A stretch of DNA of 36,280 bases. It comes from Bacillota bacterium. Lineage in GTDB: Bacteria > Bacillota > Clostridia > Lachnospirales > Lachnospiraceae. A model generated the notes under the pieces. The model did no database searches and was not told the DNA's origin. It worked only from the letters and a program-made list of their open reading frames with translations. Every line of letters starts with the position of its first letter. The stretch's first letter is position 1. The stretch spans positions 1-36,280 of the forward strand of contig JAEWPN010000042.1 of the NCBI GenBank assembly GCA_023399455.1. Direction: 5' to 3'. Below are positions 15,808 to 24,765 of the stretch, piece by piece. The position numbers were made by a program, and so were the translations under genes.

Positions 15808-16572
15808 GTGGAAGTAAAAACAAATGATATAAAGAAGATTTTTCAGGCAGCCGAGATTGAAAAGCTGCCTGAATTAATAGAAAGTTATTCTTCCGATAAG
15901 AGAAAAGCGGTACAAATGATAGTTATTTCGGCGAAGAAGAAACTGGAAGCTTTACATAAGGAAGAAGAAAGAATGGAGCAAATGTTTCGGTATGAAAAAA
16001 AATACTGCGATTTTGCTTATATATGCGGCATCGATGAAGTGGGTCGAGGTCCTTTAGCGGGGCCGGTTGTGGCAGGCGCAGTAATTTTGCCAAAAGATTG
16101 TGACATTTTATATCTTAATGATTCCAAACAATTATCCGAAAAAAAGAGAGAAGAGTTATATGACATTATCATGAAGGAAGCCGTTGCTGCGGGACTGGGC
16201 TATGTGGCGCCGGAGCGAATCGATGAGATCAATATACTGCAGGCGACTTATGAGGCGATGCGTCAGGCTATAGGCAACCTTTCGGTCAAACCTGATTTAT
16301 TGTTAAACGATGCGGTGACGATTCCGCTTGTGGATATCAGGCAGGTCCCTATCATCAAAGGAGATGCGAAGAGTGCATCTATTGCCGCAGCGAGTATTAT
16401 CGCAAAAGTAACGAGGGACAGGCTGATGGTGCAGTATGACAGTGTTTTTCCCGAGTACGGATTTGCCTCCAATAAGGGTTATGGAGCGCAGAATCATGTG
16501 GAAGCATTGAAAGAGTATGGTCCTTGCCCGATACATAGGCGTTCTTTCATAAAAAATATAATTCCTGTTTAA
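15808..16572 (+). CDS. rnhB: Ribonuclease HII
   Basis: 254-aa RNase HII, which cuts RNA in RNA-DNA hybrids and removes single ribonucleotides from DNA. Residues 1-~70 form a helical N-terminal extension seen in Firmicutes enzymes. The catalytic GIDEVGRGPLAGPVVAGA lies at residues 74-91 (Asp76, Glu77). LNDSKQLSEKKRE and DAKSASIAAASIIAKVTRD are further conserved blocks. It starts with GTG 15808, with GGAGATG 5 bp upstream. It is followed by ylqG, as in Bacillus. Confidence 0.96.
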   Translation: MEVKTNDIKKIFQAAEIEKLPELIESYSSDKRKAVQMIVISAKKKLEALHKEEERMEQMFRYEKKYCDFAYICGIDEVGRGPLAGPVVAGAVILPKDCDILYLNDSKQLSEKKREELYDIIMKEAVAAGLGYVAPERIDEINILQATYEAMRQAIGNLSVKPDLLLNDAVTIPLVDIRQVPIIKGDAKSASIAAASIIAKVTRDRLMVQYDSVFPEYGFASNKGYGAQNHVEALKEYGPCPIHRRSFIKNIIPV

Positions 16573-16605
16573 ACCATATGTTTTTATCGATAGGGAGGTA
16601 TTGTT

Positions 16606-18432
16606 TTGAACTTAGCCGGTTTATTTCAACCCCAATACGGAAACAAAAGCTCTGGCAGCCGTTCGGATTCGGTGAGAGCTCCGATAAGTGTGACAGCTTC
16701 AGGAAATTATCAAACTCAGCAGGTGATCAAGAACCTGTCGCCGGGGCAGACGATTCAAGGGGAAATCGTGAGCAGGAACGGCAGTGAGGTGCAGATCCGG
16801 GTGGACAAGGATGTGGTCATCACTGCGAGACTGGATAAGGACATCAGCCTTGTGGTAGGGCAGAATGTGACCTTCGAGGTGAAAAACCAGTCCGGCCAGC
16901 AGCTGGCTTTAAGGCCGCTTTATGAAAATCTATCACAGAATCCCAATGTGCTTAAGGCATTGGAGGCCGCCAAGCTGCCTGTAACGGATGAACTGATGCG
17001 CATGGTTTCTTCCATGATGGAACAGGGAATGTCTATCGATAAAAATGCGCTTTTGGACATGGGAAAGCTGGTATCTGCCAATCCGGGAGTTAATCCTGAG
17101 ACGATTGTGGGGCTACGAAGCCTGAATCTTCCCGTGACGCCGGAAAATATAGAACAGTTTGAAAATTATCAGAATTACAGACATCAGATATTAAGCAGCG
17201 TAACGGATTTTTTGTCGGAGCTTCCTGCGGCGTTCCAGACGATGGCGGCGGGAGGGCAAGCTGACGCGGCCGTTAATTTATATAAGCAGGTATTACAGTT
17301 ATTTACAGGGCCATCCATCCAGGGAGCAATGCAAAATGCGGCGCAAAGCGATGAAAACGGGAAGAGTATGGTTATCGATGCGTCTAAAATAACAGCGGGT
17401 ATGCAGGAGACGGCACAGGCCGCAGGAAAGGAAAGCATACTGAATGCTGCTCAGAATCAGGCGGAAGGTAAGATGGCGGAAACTATTATCCGTATGGTAG
17501 ACGGAGAAGGTGATGTAAAGACAGCTAATCCGGACGGAACGTCTGTAAGTAAGGGAACCGAGGCTTTTGCTCCTCAAGGGAGGGGAGATAGCCTGCAGGG
17601 TTATACGCTACTTTCGGAGGTACTGGGACAGGATGGAAGAAATACACTGTTAAATTTATTAGAAGGGATGGGCTTTTCGAAACAGCAGCTTTTACAGGTG
17701 GCGGACGGAAGCATGCCGGTAAAGCAGCTATTGCAGGACGTAAGTACGATGCTGTCGGCAAGCGGACAGGCGGTAAGCCGGGAGAGTATCATCAATTTAT
17801 TTGGAAGTAAGGTATACAATCAGCTGCTTAGCAATGAGGTCTTGCAGCAATGGCTGCTAAAGCCTTCGGATGTAGGGCAGAAGAACACCGTGGAGGATTT
17901 TTATGGAAGACTTAGAGAACAGTCGGCGCGGCTTACGGAGGCCCTTAGTCAGATCTCGAAGGATATTCCTTTGGCAAAGAGCCTTTCGACCATACAGAGT
18001 AATTTAGAATTTATGAACCAGCTCAATCAGGCGTTCAATTATATCCAGCTTCCGATGAAGATGAGCGGGGGAAATGCTCATGGAGATTTATATGTCTATA
18101 CTAATAGACGAAATGCTCCGAAGGAGGATGAAAGCGTTAGCGCGCTTTTACATCTGGATATGCAGTATTTGGGAACGATAGACATTTATGTGAAGATGAA
18201 AGAGAAGAATGTCAGTACAAAATTTTATTTACAGGACGAGCAAACCATAGACTTTATTGCAGACCATATTCATATTCTGAATGAGAGGCTTTCGCAGAGA
18301 GGCTATATCATGAATGCAGAAATGGTAATGAGCAAGGAAGAGAAGAAGGAAATGGACGTCATTGATGCTATGAGTACGGAGGAAAAGCGGGAAAATATTT
18401 TAGCGCAGTATTCTTTTGATGTAAGAGCTTAG
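16606..18432 (+). CDS. ylqG: FliK-like (YlqG-type) hook-length-control domain protein
   Basis: 608-aa, Gln-, Ser- and Ala-rich, probably largely disordered in the middle. Residues ~45-110 look like a small beta domain (GQTIQGEIVSRNGSEVQIRV). The C-terminus (about 500-590) resembles the FliK C-terminal domain: LHLDMQYLGTIDIYVKMKEK and IADHIHILNERLSQRGY. FliK measures flagellar hook length and switches the export gate by binding FlhB-C. Here the gene sits between rnhB and a FlhB-C homologue, as ylqG does in Bacillus, with no flagellar gene in the window. Start TTG 16606 has GGGAGG 7 bp upstream. Function is unknown. Confidence 0.7.
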   Translation: MNLAGLFQPQYGNKSSGSRSDSVRAPISVTASGNYQTQQVIKNLSPGQTIQGEIVSRNGSEVQIRVDKDVVITARLDKDISLVVGQNVTFEVKNQSGQQLALRPLYENLSQNPNVLKALEAAKLPVTDELMRMVSSMMEQGMSIDKNALLDMGKLVSANPGVNPETIVGLRSLNLPVTPENIEQFENYQNYRHQILSSVTDFLSELPAAFQTMAAGGQADAAVNLYKQVLQLFTGPSIQGAMQNAAQSDENGKSMVIDASKITAGMQETAQAAGKESILNAAQNQAEGKMAETIIRMVDGEGDVKTANPDGTSVSKGTEAFAPQGRGDSLQGYTLLSEVLGQDGRNTLLNLLEGMGFSKQQLLQVADGSMPVKQLLQDVSTMLSASGQAVSRESIINLFGSKVYNQLLSNEVLQQWLLKPSDVGQKNTVEDFYGRLREQSARLTEALSQISKDIPLAKSLSTIQSNLEFMNQLNQAFNYIQLPMKMSGGNAHGDLYVYTNRRNAPKEDESVSALLHLDMQYLGTIDIYVKMKEKNVSTKFYLQDEQTIDFIADHIHILNERLSQRGYIMNAEMVMSKEEKKEMDVIDAMSTEEKRENILAQYSFDVRA

Positions 18433-18450
18433 AAAGGAGCGGTTATAAAT

Positions 18451-18756
18451 ATGAAGCCGTATGAAAAGGGAAAGGAAAAGCCGAAGCAGGCTATCGCCTT
18501 AGCTTACGACCCGGATGACGAAGCGCCGCGAATCATTGCCGGCGGCCAGGGAGAGCTGGCGGAGAGGATTATCGAGCGTGCAAAGGAGGCTGATATTCCT
18601 ATTCATAAAGACGACAAGCTGGCGGATACCCTGTCCAGATTAGAAATCGGAGATATGATACCGCCCGAGTTGTATGAAGTTGTGGCGGAGATTCTTGTAT
18701 TTGTGGATGCTATGGATAAGCTTAAGGTGAAGTTGGATAAGGACAGGTCGCGATAG
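18451..18756 (+). CDS. ylqH: FlhB C-terminal-domain homologue (YlqH/FhlB)
   Basis: 101-aa soluble protein corresponding to the C-terminal cytoplasmic domain of FlhB/EscU without the membrane part. AIALAYDPDDEAPRIIAGGQ aligns with the strand that follows the NPTH self-cleavage site in FlhB. ADIPIHKDDKLADTLSRLEI and IPPELYEVVAEILVFV are the other family signatures. The NPTH motif itself is absent. AAAGGAG precedes ATG 18451. It is paired with the FliK-like gene upstream, which suggests the two proteins interact as FliK and FlhB do. Confidence 0.88.
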   Translation: MKPYEKGKEKPKQAIALAYDPDDEAPRIIAGGQGELAERIIERAKEADIPIHKDDKLADTLSRLEIGDMIPPELYEVVAEILVFVDAMDKLKVKLDKDRSR

Positions 18757-18766
18757 GAGATGGGTA

Positions 18767-19135
18767 TTGAATAATAGGGGAGTGGGGACTCAGTACGAAA
18801 CGCTTGCAAGCATGTATTTAGAGGAGCACGGTTTTAAGGTCTTGGAGAAAAATTTCAGAAGCAGGGACGGAGAAATCGATATTGTCGGGCGCGATGGAGA
18901 ATTTCTTGTGTTCGTAGAAGTGAAATATAGGGCGACGGAACGAAAAGGAATGCCGGAGGAGGCTGTGGGGGCTGCGAAACAGGGCAGGATATGCCGGACG
19001 GCGGATTATTATCGGTTTGTGCATCGTTATTCGGAGGATGAGCCGGTGAGGTATGATGTAATTGGGATAAGCGGGGGTGAAGAAGTTCGTATAAGGTGGT
19101 ATAAAGATGCATTTCCGCATGTTTATAGGAGGTAG
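18767..19135 (+). CDS. yraN: YraN/UPF0102 family nuclease-like protein
   Basis: 122-aa protein with a restriction-endonuclease-like fold. The catalytic-type residues are visible in RSRDGEIDIVGRDGEFLVFV and EVKYR (Glu36, Asp38, Glu51, Lys53). The N-terminal GTQYETLASMYLEEHGFKVL is family-typical. The biological role is not established. It starts with TTG 18767, 11 bp after ylqH, with TAGGAGATGGG just upstream. Its position after rnhB-ylqG-ylqH is common in Firmicutes. Confidence 0.9.
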   Translation: MNNRGVGTQYETLASMYLEEHGFKVLEKNFRSRDGEIDIVGRDGEFLVFVEVKYRATERKGMPEEAVGAAKQGRICRTADYYRFVHRYSEDEPVRYDVIGISGGEEVRIRWYKDAFPHVYRR

Positions 19136-19212
19136 GGAGGAATGTAAAGAAACGATGGTAATAATGTGGAATTGGAGATATAGGAATATCTTGAAAATGG
19201 AGAATACAGGAT

Positions 19213-20064
19213 ATGGAGATTAAGAGAACTGGCAGCGGGGAGGTTGTCAGGAGGAATTGGTTGGGAGAGATGGAGTATTTGACTTTTCCCAGGCTTGAGG
19301 AGACGGGGATAGTGAGCCATTTGTTTTCTACCCGGGTAGGCGGAGTTAGTAAGGGGATCTTTGCTTCGATGAATTTAAGTTATACGAGGGGGGATGATAA
19401 GGCTGCGGTGGATGAGAATTTTGCCAGGGTGGCCAGAGTACTGGGAAGAAGGACAGAGGATTTTGTCTTTTCGGATCAGACTCATACGACAAATATTAAG
19501 AGGGTGACGGCAAAGGACAGAGGGAAAGGACTTGTTCGGGAGAAGGACTATGCGGATGTGGATGGTCTGATTACGGACGAGCCGGGAATTGTGCTGTCTA
19601 CTTTTTACGCGGATTGTGTACCTCTGTTTTTTGTGGATACCGTCCATAGAGCCATCGGACTTTCCCACTCAGGGTGGAGGGGGACTGTCAACAGGATGGG
19701 GGAGCGTACTCTTGAGGAGATGAAACAGGCGTTTGGAACAGAGGCAAAGAATGTGACGGCGGCTATCGGTCCGTCTATTTGCGGTAACTGCTATGAGGTG
19801 GATGCGGATGTGGCGGAGCAGTTTGCGGCAGCTTTTGAAGGCAGGACATTAAATGATATACTGATTGAGAAGGAAGACGGGAAGTATTTGCTCGATTTGT
19901 GGAGGGCGAATTTTTATATACTTACGCAGGCAGGAGTTCCTGAAGAGAAGATATCTGTCACTGATATATGTACCTGCTGTAATCCGGAATACCTTTTTTC
20001 ACATAGGGCCAGCAAAGGGAAAAGAGGGAATCTTGGTGCCTTTTTGTGCCTGTGTCCGACTTAA
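19213..20064 (+). CDS. pgeF: Multicopper-oxidase-like purine nucleosidase / laccase domain protein (YfiH, PgeF)
   Basis: 283-aa DUF152/YfiH protein. Members have been described as polyphenol oxidases and purine nucleoside phosphorylases, and as peptidoglycan-editing factors. The zinc-site residues are visible: SDQTHTTN (His91), FYADCVPLFF (Cys135) and GLSHSGWRGTV (His152). CTCCNPEYLFSHRASKGKRG is the conserved C-terminal block. An N-terminal ~20-residue extension precedes the core. ATG 19213 has ACAGG upstream; spacing is acceptable but not strong. A response regulator gene follows 73 bp later. Confidence 0.9.
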   Translation: MEIKRTGSGEVVRRNWLGEMEYLTFPRLEETGIVSHLFSTRVGGVSKGIFASMNLSYTRGDDKAAVDENFARVARVLGRRTEDFVFSDQTHTTNIKRVTAKDRGKGLVREKDYADVDGLITDEPGIVLSTFYADCVPLFFVDTVHRAIGLSHSGWRGTVNRMGERTLEEMKQAFGTEAKNVTAAIGPSICGNCYEVDADVAEQFAAAFEGRTLNDILIEKEDGKYLLDLWRANFYILTQAGVPEEKISVTDICTCCNPEYLFSHRASKGKRGNLGAFLCLCPT

Positions 20065-20082
20065 GAAAATCTTAAACAATTT
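20061..20082 (+). promoter_or_regulatory. Candidate response-regulator operator (11-bp direct repeats)
   Basis: TTAAGAAAATC (20061-20071) is followed directly by TTAAACAATTT (20072-20082), and a third TTAAAAAAT lies 23 bp further on. Tandem ~11-bp repeats are the usual binding pattern of OmpR/PhoB-type regulators, so this may be an autoregulatory site of the adjacent regulator. The first repeat overlaps the pgeF stop. Confidence 0.35.
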
Positions 20083-20137
20083 CCTATATGTCCCTTAAAA
20101 AATATATGGTTATATGAAGAACGGAGAGGATTTTACT

Positions 20138-20830
20138 ATGGCGAATGTATTAGTTTGCGACGACGATAAAGCGATCGTGGACGCGATTGAAATTTATCTT
20201 ATGCAGGAGGGCTATCATGTGCTGAAGGCATATGATGGAGAGCAGGCGATCAAGGTTCTGAAAGAGAATAATGTACATCTGCTTATTATCGATATTATGA
20301 TGCCTAAGCTGGATGGGATCCATGCTACTTTAAAAATAAGAGAATACAGCAGTATACCCATTATCATTTTATCCGCCAAGTCGGAGGATGCGGATAAGAT
20401 TCTGGGACTCAATATCGGTGCGGACGATTATGTGACGAAGCCCTTCAATCCCCTTGAACTGGTGGCAAGGGTAAAGTCTAATCTGCGCCGCTACACGACG
20501 TTGGGGAATCTGAACAGAGAAAATAATGCGCTGTTCAGTGTAGGCGGTCTATGCATCAACGACGATACCAAAGAGGTAACTGTGGATGGGGACGGCGTGA
20601 AGCTGACACCGATAGAATACAATATTTTGCTGCTTTTGGTGAAAAATCAGGGAAGGGTGTTTTCCATCGATCAGATTTATGAAAGTATATGGAATGAGGA
20701 AGCCATCGGCGCCGACAATACGGTAGCCGTTCATATAAGACACATTAGGGAAAAAATAGAAATCAATCCTAAGGAGCCGCGTTATTTAAAGGTAGTTTGG
20801 GGCGTAGGCTACAAAATTGAAAAGCAATGA
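20138..20830 (+). CDS. OmpR-family response regulator
   Basis: 230-aa two-component regulator. Receiver domain: acidic pocket CDDD (7-10), phospho-acceptor Asp52 in LLIIDIMMPKLDG, LSA near 79 and Lys101 in YVTKPF. The winged-helix effector domain (about 135-230) has LTPIEYNILLLLVKNQGRVF and VAVHIRHIREKIE. ATG 20138 has GGAGAGG 8 bp upstream; ATG 20114 would add eight residues. It precedes its cognate histidine kinase. The regulated genes cannot be deduced; the candidate operator upstream suggests autoregulation. Confidence 0.95.
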   Translation: MANVLVCDDDKAIVDAIEIYLMQEGYHVLKAYDGEQAIKVLKENNVHLLIIDIMMPKLDGIHATLKIREYSSIPIIILSAKSEDADKILGLNIGADDYVTKPFNPLELVARVKSNLRRYTTLGNLNRENNALFSVGGLCINDDTKEVTVDGDGVKLTPIEYNILLLLVKNQGRVFSIDQIYESIWNEEAIGADNTVAVHIRHIREKIEINPKEPRYLKVVWGVGYKIEKQ

Positions 20831-20902
20831 TTTCTGGTGTACATACTTGGTGCAGTTTATCCAAAGGCTGAACTGTAACGCCGAATATGGAAGGGAGTTA
20901 GG

Positions 20903-23422
20903 ATGAAGAAAAAGGTACCGGGGAAGAAGCTTGGAGGACTTTTACATATACTCCAGCATATTTTAATCGTTTCTGCGGCGATAGCCGTTTTGGTAGTGGT
21001 GACGGGCTCCAGTGTAATGATCAAGGGTGTGGACGGCAATTACAGTTACAGCATGGATGCGGATGAAAAGGGAAAGGTGTATGAGGATTCCTTTTTATTC
21101 AACTATATATTCGGAAGAGGCATTGCGGATGTAGCCCGCATGGGCGCAGTCAGAAGTCAGATGGAGACGGACGGCAGATTCAGCGGGGACAAAGAAATCG
21201 ATGTGGCTACGTTCTATTACCGTTTTGAAGGGGTGCCGGATAGATATGTGACAGCGAAATACCGCTTGGAGGATTTGATCAAATGGGCACAGTACGGCTT
21301 CGAGCATCAAGAACAGTGGATGACCGGAGAACAGGTTGATGAGTTTCTGAACCGCATGACTACCTATACTCAGATCGACTACAGTCTCGGTAACCTTCAG
21401 GGAAATATCGTCACTCCTTTTAACTCCGATATCGAGGAGAATACGGATGTGTACAGTGTATCGGCAAACGGGCTGGAGGATGGTGAGAGCTTTTATAGGG
21501 ACGATACAAGTGCTACAATTCTGGTTAACCGTTATCAGACCGTGGAAGGAAAGAATATAGAGGATTATACCGGAACGTGGGGAGATTATTATGATTTGTG
21601 CAGCTATGTGGAGAGCACAGCTTCTGAATTGAATTCCAATTATCAGGATTATTTCACATACAATGATTTTTATGATTTGGAGAATTCTAATCTTAGATAT
21701 TATATTATCAAAACTATCGGAGACCGTCAGGAGGTTTATACCAATCTCGAGGCAGCCGGCTTGTCGGAAAAGGAAGTTGCGCAGGAGTTTTCCCGCTATG
21801 GGAGGTTTTTGTATTTCAGTCCCGCCGATATGGAATATACTACGAATACGCTGGTAAAGGAAGAGACGGTGCGGCATGTGTTCAATTCCTACGAATATGC
21901 CTATCCGGAAACGATAAAGGTCTGGATAGGCGTGGATACCGAATATCCGGTAAGCGATGTGTATATTCAGGGGTTGAATGGATATACCGGTTATATACCT
22001 TATTACTGGCAGCTAATCGGCTTCGCGGCGGCCGCTCTCGTTCTCTATCTGGCGCTGTTTATCTTTTTGACAGCTGGAGCGGGGCGTGTCAGAGACGAGA
22101 ATGGAAATGTTGTCATCCGGTTGCAGAAAATTGATTTTATTCCTACGGAGCTTTCGGTGCTTGGTACGATTGTTTTATTAGGAGGCATTATTATAGCGCT
22201 CACATATGTCTATGATTCCATGTCCTTTGAATACTATTATACTACGTGGTTCAAAGTGGCGGCCGGTGCGATAGTGCTGATTTGCGAACTATTGTTCACC
22301 GAATTTTATTACAGCATGGTGCGCAGGCTGAAGGCGGATAATCTATGGGCGGAGAGCCTCACCTGCAAGGGCATTGCGAAAGGGAAAAAGGTTGTTTGGA
22401 ATCTATATGACAATGGAACGGTCATCATAAAGACTTGGGTTCCTTATGCGGTGTTTTTGGCGGTGAATCTTTTGCTTTTTATGCTTGGAGCAAAAGGAAT
22501 CGTTGTGGCATTATGTGCCGATGCGGCTTTTGGCATTCTCGTTTACCGCAATGCGAAAAGCAGGCAGCGAATCGTAGAAGCTATCAAAAAGATAAAGGAC
22601 GGCGATTTGAAATTCAAGGTGGATGAAACGGGTCTCCATGGCGATAATTTGGTATTGGCGCAGGCGGTAAACAGTATCGGAGAGGGAATCCGTACGGCTG
22701 TGGAAACGAGTATGAAGGATGAGAGGTTAAAGGCGGATTTGATTACTAACGTATCTCACGATATTAAGACACCCCTTACATCTATCATCAATTACGTAGA
22801 CTTGATTAAGAGAGAGAATATTGAAAATGAGAAGGTGAAAGGATATGTGGAGGTTCTGGATTCCAAGTCCCAGCGTCTGAAGCAGCTCACTGACGATTTG
22901 GTAGAAGCTTCTAAGATTTCTTCCGGCAATATTTCTCTGGAATGGGAAAGGATCAATCTCGTGGAGCTGGTGAATCAGACGATTGGGGAATTCTCGGAGA
23001 AATTCGAACAAAAGCACTTAACTCCTGTTCTGAATACGCCGGGAAATATGATGTATATAGAGGCGGACAGCAGAAGAATATGGAGGGTCGTGGAGAACCT
23101 GCTCAATAACATTTTTAAGTACGCGCTGGAGGGTACGAGAATATATATGGACATAACGGAACGGACAGGCGAAGAGGGGGAGAAATATGTGGAATTCGCG
23201 ATTAAAAATATTTCTGCACAGCCCCTTAACATCAATGCGGATGAATTGACCGAGCGCTTTATCAGAGGTGATGTGGCAAGAAGCACAGAGGGAAGCGGTT
23301 TAGGCTTATCCATTGCTAAGAACCTGACGGAAGCGCAGAATGGAAAATTTGAAATACAGTTGGACGGAGATTTATTTAAGGTGATTTTAACGTTCCCGTT
23401 ATTAAATGATGTATCATTATAA
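20903..23422 (+). CDS. Large membrane sensor histidine kinase
   Basis: 839-aa kinase partner of the preceding regulator. A membrane helix (about residues 15-38) leads into a long extracytoplasmic region (to about 360), rich in acidic residues and Tyr. About four to five more membrane helices follow between 363 and 545. A HAMP-like linker (IVEAIKKIKDGDLKFKVDE) leads to the HisKA motif NVSHDIKTPLTSIINYVDL (phospho-His near 617). The ATPase domain has NLLNNIFKYA and GSGLGLSIAKNL. The size and the number of membrane helices are well above typical kinases. ATG 20903 has GGAAGGGAG upstream. A bidirectional terminator follows. Confidence 0.93.
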   Translation: MKKKVPGKKLGGLLHILQHILIVSAAIAVLVVVTGSSVMIKGVDGNYSYSMDADEKGKVYEDSFLFNYIFGRGIADVARMGAVRSQMETDGRFSGDKEIDVATFYYRFEGVPDRYVTAKYRLEDLIKWAQYGFEHQEQWMTGEQVDEFLNRMTTYTQIDYSLGNLQGNIVTPFNSDIEENTDVYSVSANGLEDGESFYRDDTSATILVNRYQTVEGKNIEDYTGTWGDYYDLCSYVESTASELNSNYQDYFTYNDFYDLENSNLRYYIIKTIGDRQEVYTNLEAAGLSEKEVAQEFSRYGRFLYFSPADMEYTTNTLVKEETVRHVFNSYEYAYPETIKVWIGVDTEYPVSDVYIQGLNGYTGYIPYYWQLIGFAAAALVLYLALFIFLTAGAGRVRDENGNVVIRLQKIDFIPTELSVLGTIVLLGGIIIALTYVYDSMSFEYYYTTWFKVAAGAIVLICELLFTEFYYSMVRRLKADNLWAESLTCKGIAKGKKVVWNLYDNGTVIIKTWVPYAVFLAVNLLLFMLGAKGIVVALCADAAFGILVYRNAKSRQRIVEAIKKIKDGDLKFKVDETGLHGDNLVLAQAVNSIGEGIRTAVETSMKDERLKADLITNVSHDIKTPLTSIINYVDLIKRENIENEKVKGYVEVLDSKSQRLKQLTDDLVEASKISSGNISLEWERINLVELVNQTIGEFSEKFEQKHLTPVLNTPGNMMYIEADSRRIWRVVENLLNNIFKYALEGTRIYMDITERTGEEGEKYVEFAIKNISAQPLNINADELTERFIRGDVARSTEGSGLGLSIAKNLTEAQNGKFEIQLDGDLFKVILTFPLLNDVSL

Positions 23423-23445
23423 GAAATATTAAAATAACTAAAAAT

Positions 23446-23478
23446 ACCCCTGTTTCATAAGCTGATACAGGGGTTTTT
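23446..23478. terminator. Bidirectional intrinsic terminator between the kinase and prs
   Basis: ACCCCTGT (23446-23453) pairs with ACAGGGGT (23467-23474) over a 13-nt loop. TTTTT follows on the + strand, and a run of A on the left side gives a T tract for the - strand. It serves the convergent histidine kinase and prs genes. Confidence 0.85.
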
Positions 23479-23505
23479 CGTTGTCGTCATTTTTAATTAC
23501 AGCAG

Positions 23506-24693
23506 TTACAGAAGCAATTCTTCGCGGTTGTTGTATTTGAAAAGCAGTTCTTGAATCTTTTCCGTAGGAGTGTGCACATTAGACATAGAGGAGTCATGAT
23601 TCATAAAGTCGATAATTGAGGCTAAAAATTTGCTCATATCCGCTTCCACGTAATAGGGTCTGCTTAACAGCTCCGGCGGCTGATAGGTGAGGTTGGTCGT
23701 AACGATCTTGTCGAAATAGCACTTTTCATAAGCCTCGTCAAAGGCGTCCAGTCCGTCGGTAAATAAGCCAAAAGTACAGCAAATGAATACCCGCTTCGCA
23801 TTCATGGATTTGAGCTGCTTTGCGGTATCGATCATGCTTCCTCCGGAGGAAATCATGTCGTCGATGATAATCACATCTTTTCCGTCAATATTTTCCCCTA
23901 AAAACTCATGGGCCACGATAGGATTTTTGCCGTTTACGATGGTAGAGTAGTCACGCCGCTTATAGAACATGCCGGTATCCACGCCCAAAACATTAGCAAA
24001 ATATACGGCACGGTCGAGCGCCCCCTCGTCGGGGCTGATAACAATCGTATGGTATTTATCGATGATGAGGTCCTCCTCCGTTCGCAGGAGAGCCCTTACA
24101 AACTGGTAAGGCGGCGTAAAATTGTCGAAACCGGAAAGAGGAGCTGCATTTTGCACGCGGGGGTCATGAGCGTCGAAGGTAATGAAGTTGGATACGCCCA
24201 TATTGGTTAGTTCCTCGATAGCATAGGCGCAGTCCAGGGACTCGCGACCGTTTCTCTTATGTTGTCTGCCCTCGTAAAGGAAGGGCATTATGACGTTAAT
24301 ACGATGGGCTTTTCCGTTTGCAGCGGAAATAAGCCTCTTTAAGTCCTGATAATGATCGTCGGGAGACTTGTGGTTGATATAACCGTTCATTTTATAGGTA
24401 ACGCTATGATTGCAGACATCGGTAATGATGAATAAATCTTTGCCGCGAATCGATTCGTTTAAAACGGCTTTTCCTTCTCCGGAGCCGAAGCGCGGACATA
24501 CCGCATTTGTTAAATAATTGTGCTCGGTATATCCTTGAAATGCCGGATCGTTTTTCGCAAGATTATTTACACTCCGGCGAAACTCTACGAGATAACGGTT
24601 GACACTGTCTGCGAGCTTTAACGCAGAATCAGCAGCCATAATTTTTAATGGGGCAACCGGGATGGCCGATTCAAGTTCACGTAAATTAGGCAT
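23506..24693 (-). CDS. prs: Ribose-phosphate pyrophosphokinase (long divergent form)
   Basis: 395-aa PRPP synthetase family protein making phosphoribosyl pyrophosphate from ribose-5-phosphate and ATP. Visible motifs: the dimer-type segment INVIMPFLYEGRQHKR (132-147), ITFDAHDPRVQ (171-181), FYKRRDYS (243-250) and the PRPP loop DVIIIDDMISSGGSM (273-287). Canonical enzymes are about 315 aa. This one carries an N-terminal extension and an altered loop (DDMISSGG instead of DDMIDTAG or similar). The start is ATG at 24693: the GGAGG site sits 5 bases before it. A longer reading from TTG 24705 would begin next to that site and is rejected. It is the only minus-strand gene here and has its own promoter. 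Confidence 0.88.
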   Translation of the reverse strand: MPNLRELESAIPVAPLKIMAADSALKLADSVNRYLVEFRRSVNNLAKNDPAFQGYTEHNYLTNAVCPRFGSGEGKAVLNESIRGKDLFIITDVCNHSVTYKMNGYINHKSPDDHYQDLKRLISAANGKAHRINVIMPFLYEGRQHKRNGRESLDCAYAIEELTNMGVSNFITFDAHDPRVQNAAPLSGFDNFTPPYQFVRALLRTEEDLIIDKYHTIVISPDEGALDRAVYFANVLGVDTGMFYKRRDYSTIVNGKNPIVAHEFLGENIDGKDVIIIDDMISSGGSMIDTAKQLKSMNAKRVFICCTFGLFTDGLDAFDEAYEKCYFDKIVTTNLTYQPPELLSRPYYVEADMSKFLASIIDFMNHDSSMSNVHTPTEKIQELLFKYNNREELLL

Positions 24694-24736
24694 GATAACC
24701 TCCAATTGTGCTTTTATAAAATAAATCCTATCCTAT

Positions 24737-24765
24737 TTTATAGCATTCCGGTAGTGACACGTCAA
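24737..24765 (-). promoter_or_regulatory. Sigma-A promoter of prs
   Basis: Read on the minus strand: TTGACG (24765-24760), a 17-bp spacer and TATAAA (24742-24737). Transcription would begin near 24730, about 37 nt before the prs start. Confidence 0.7.

Noticed and set aside
15844..15871. Perfect 9-bp stem TCAGGCAGC/GCTGCCTGA inside the rnhB coding sequence
   Set aside because: It lies near the gene start without a T tract and the coding frame continues through; no support for termination or an RNA gene.
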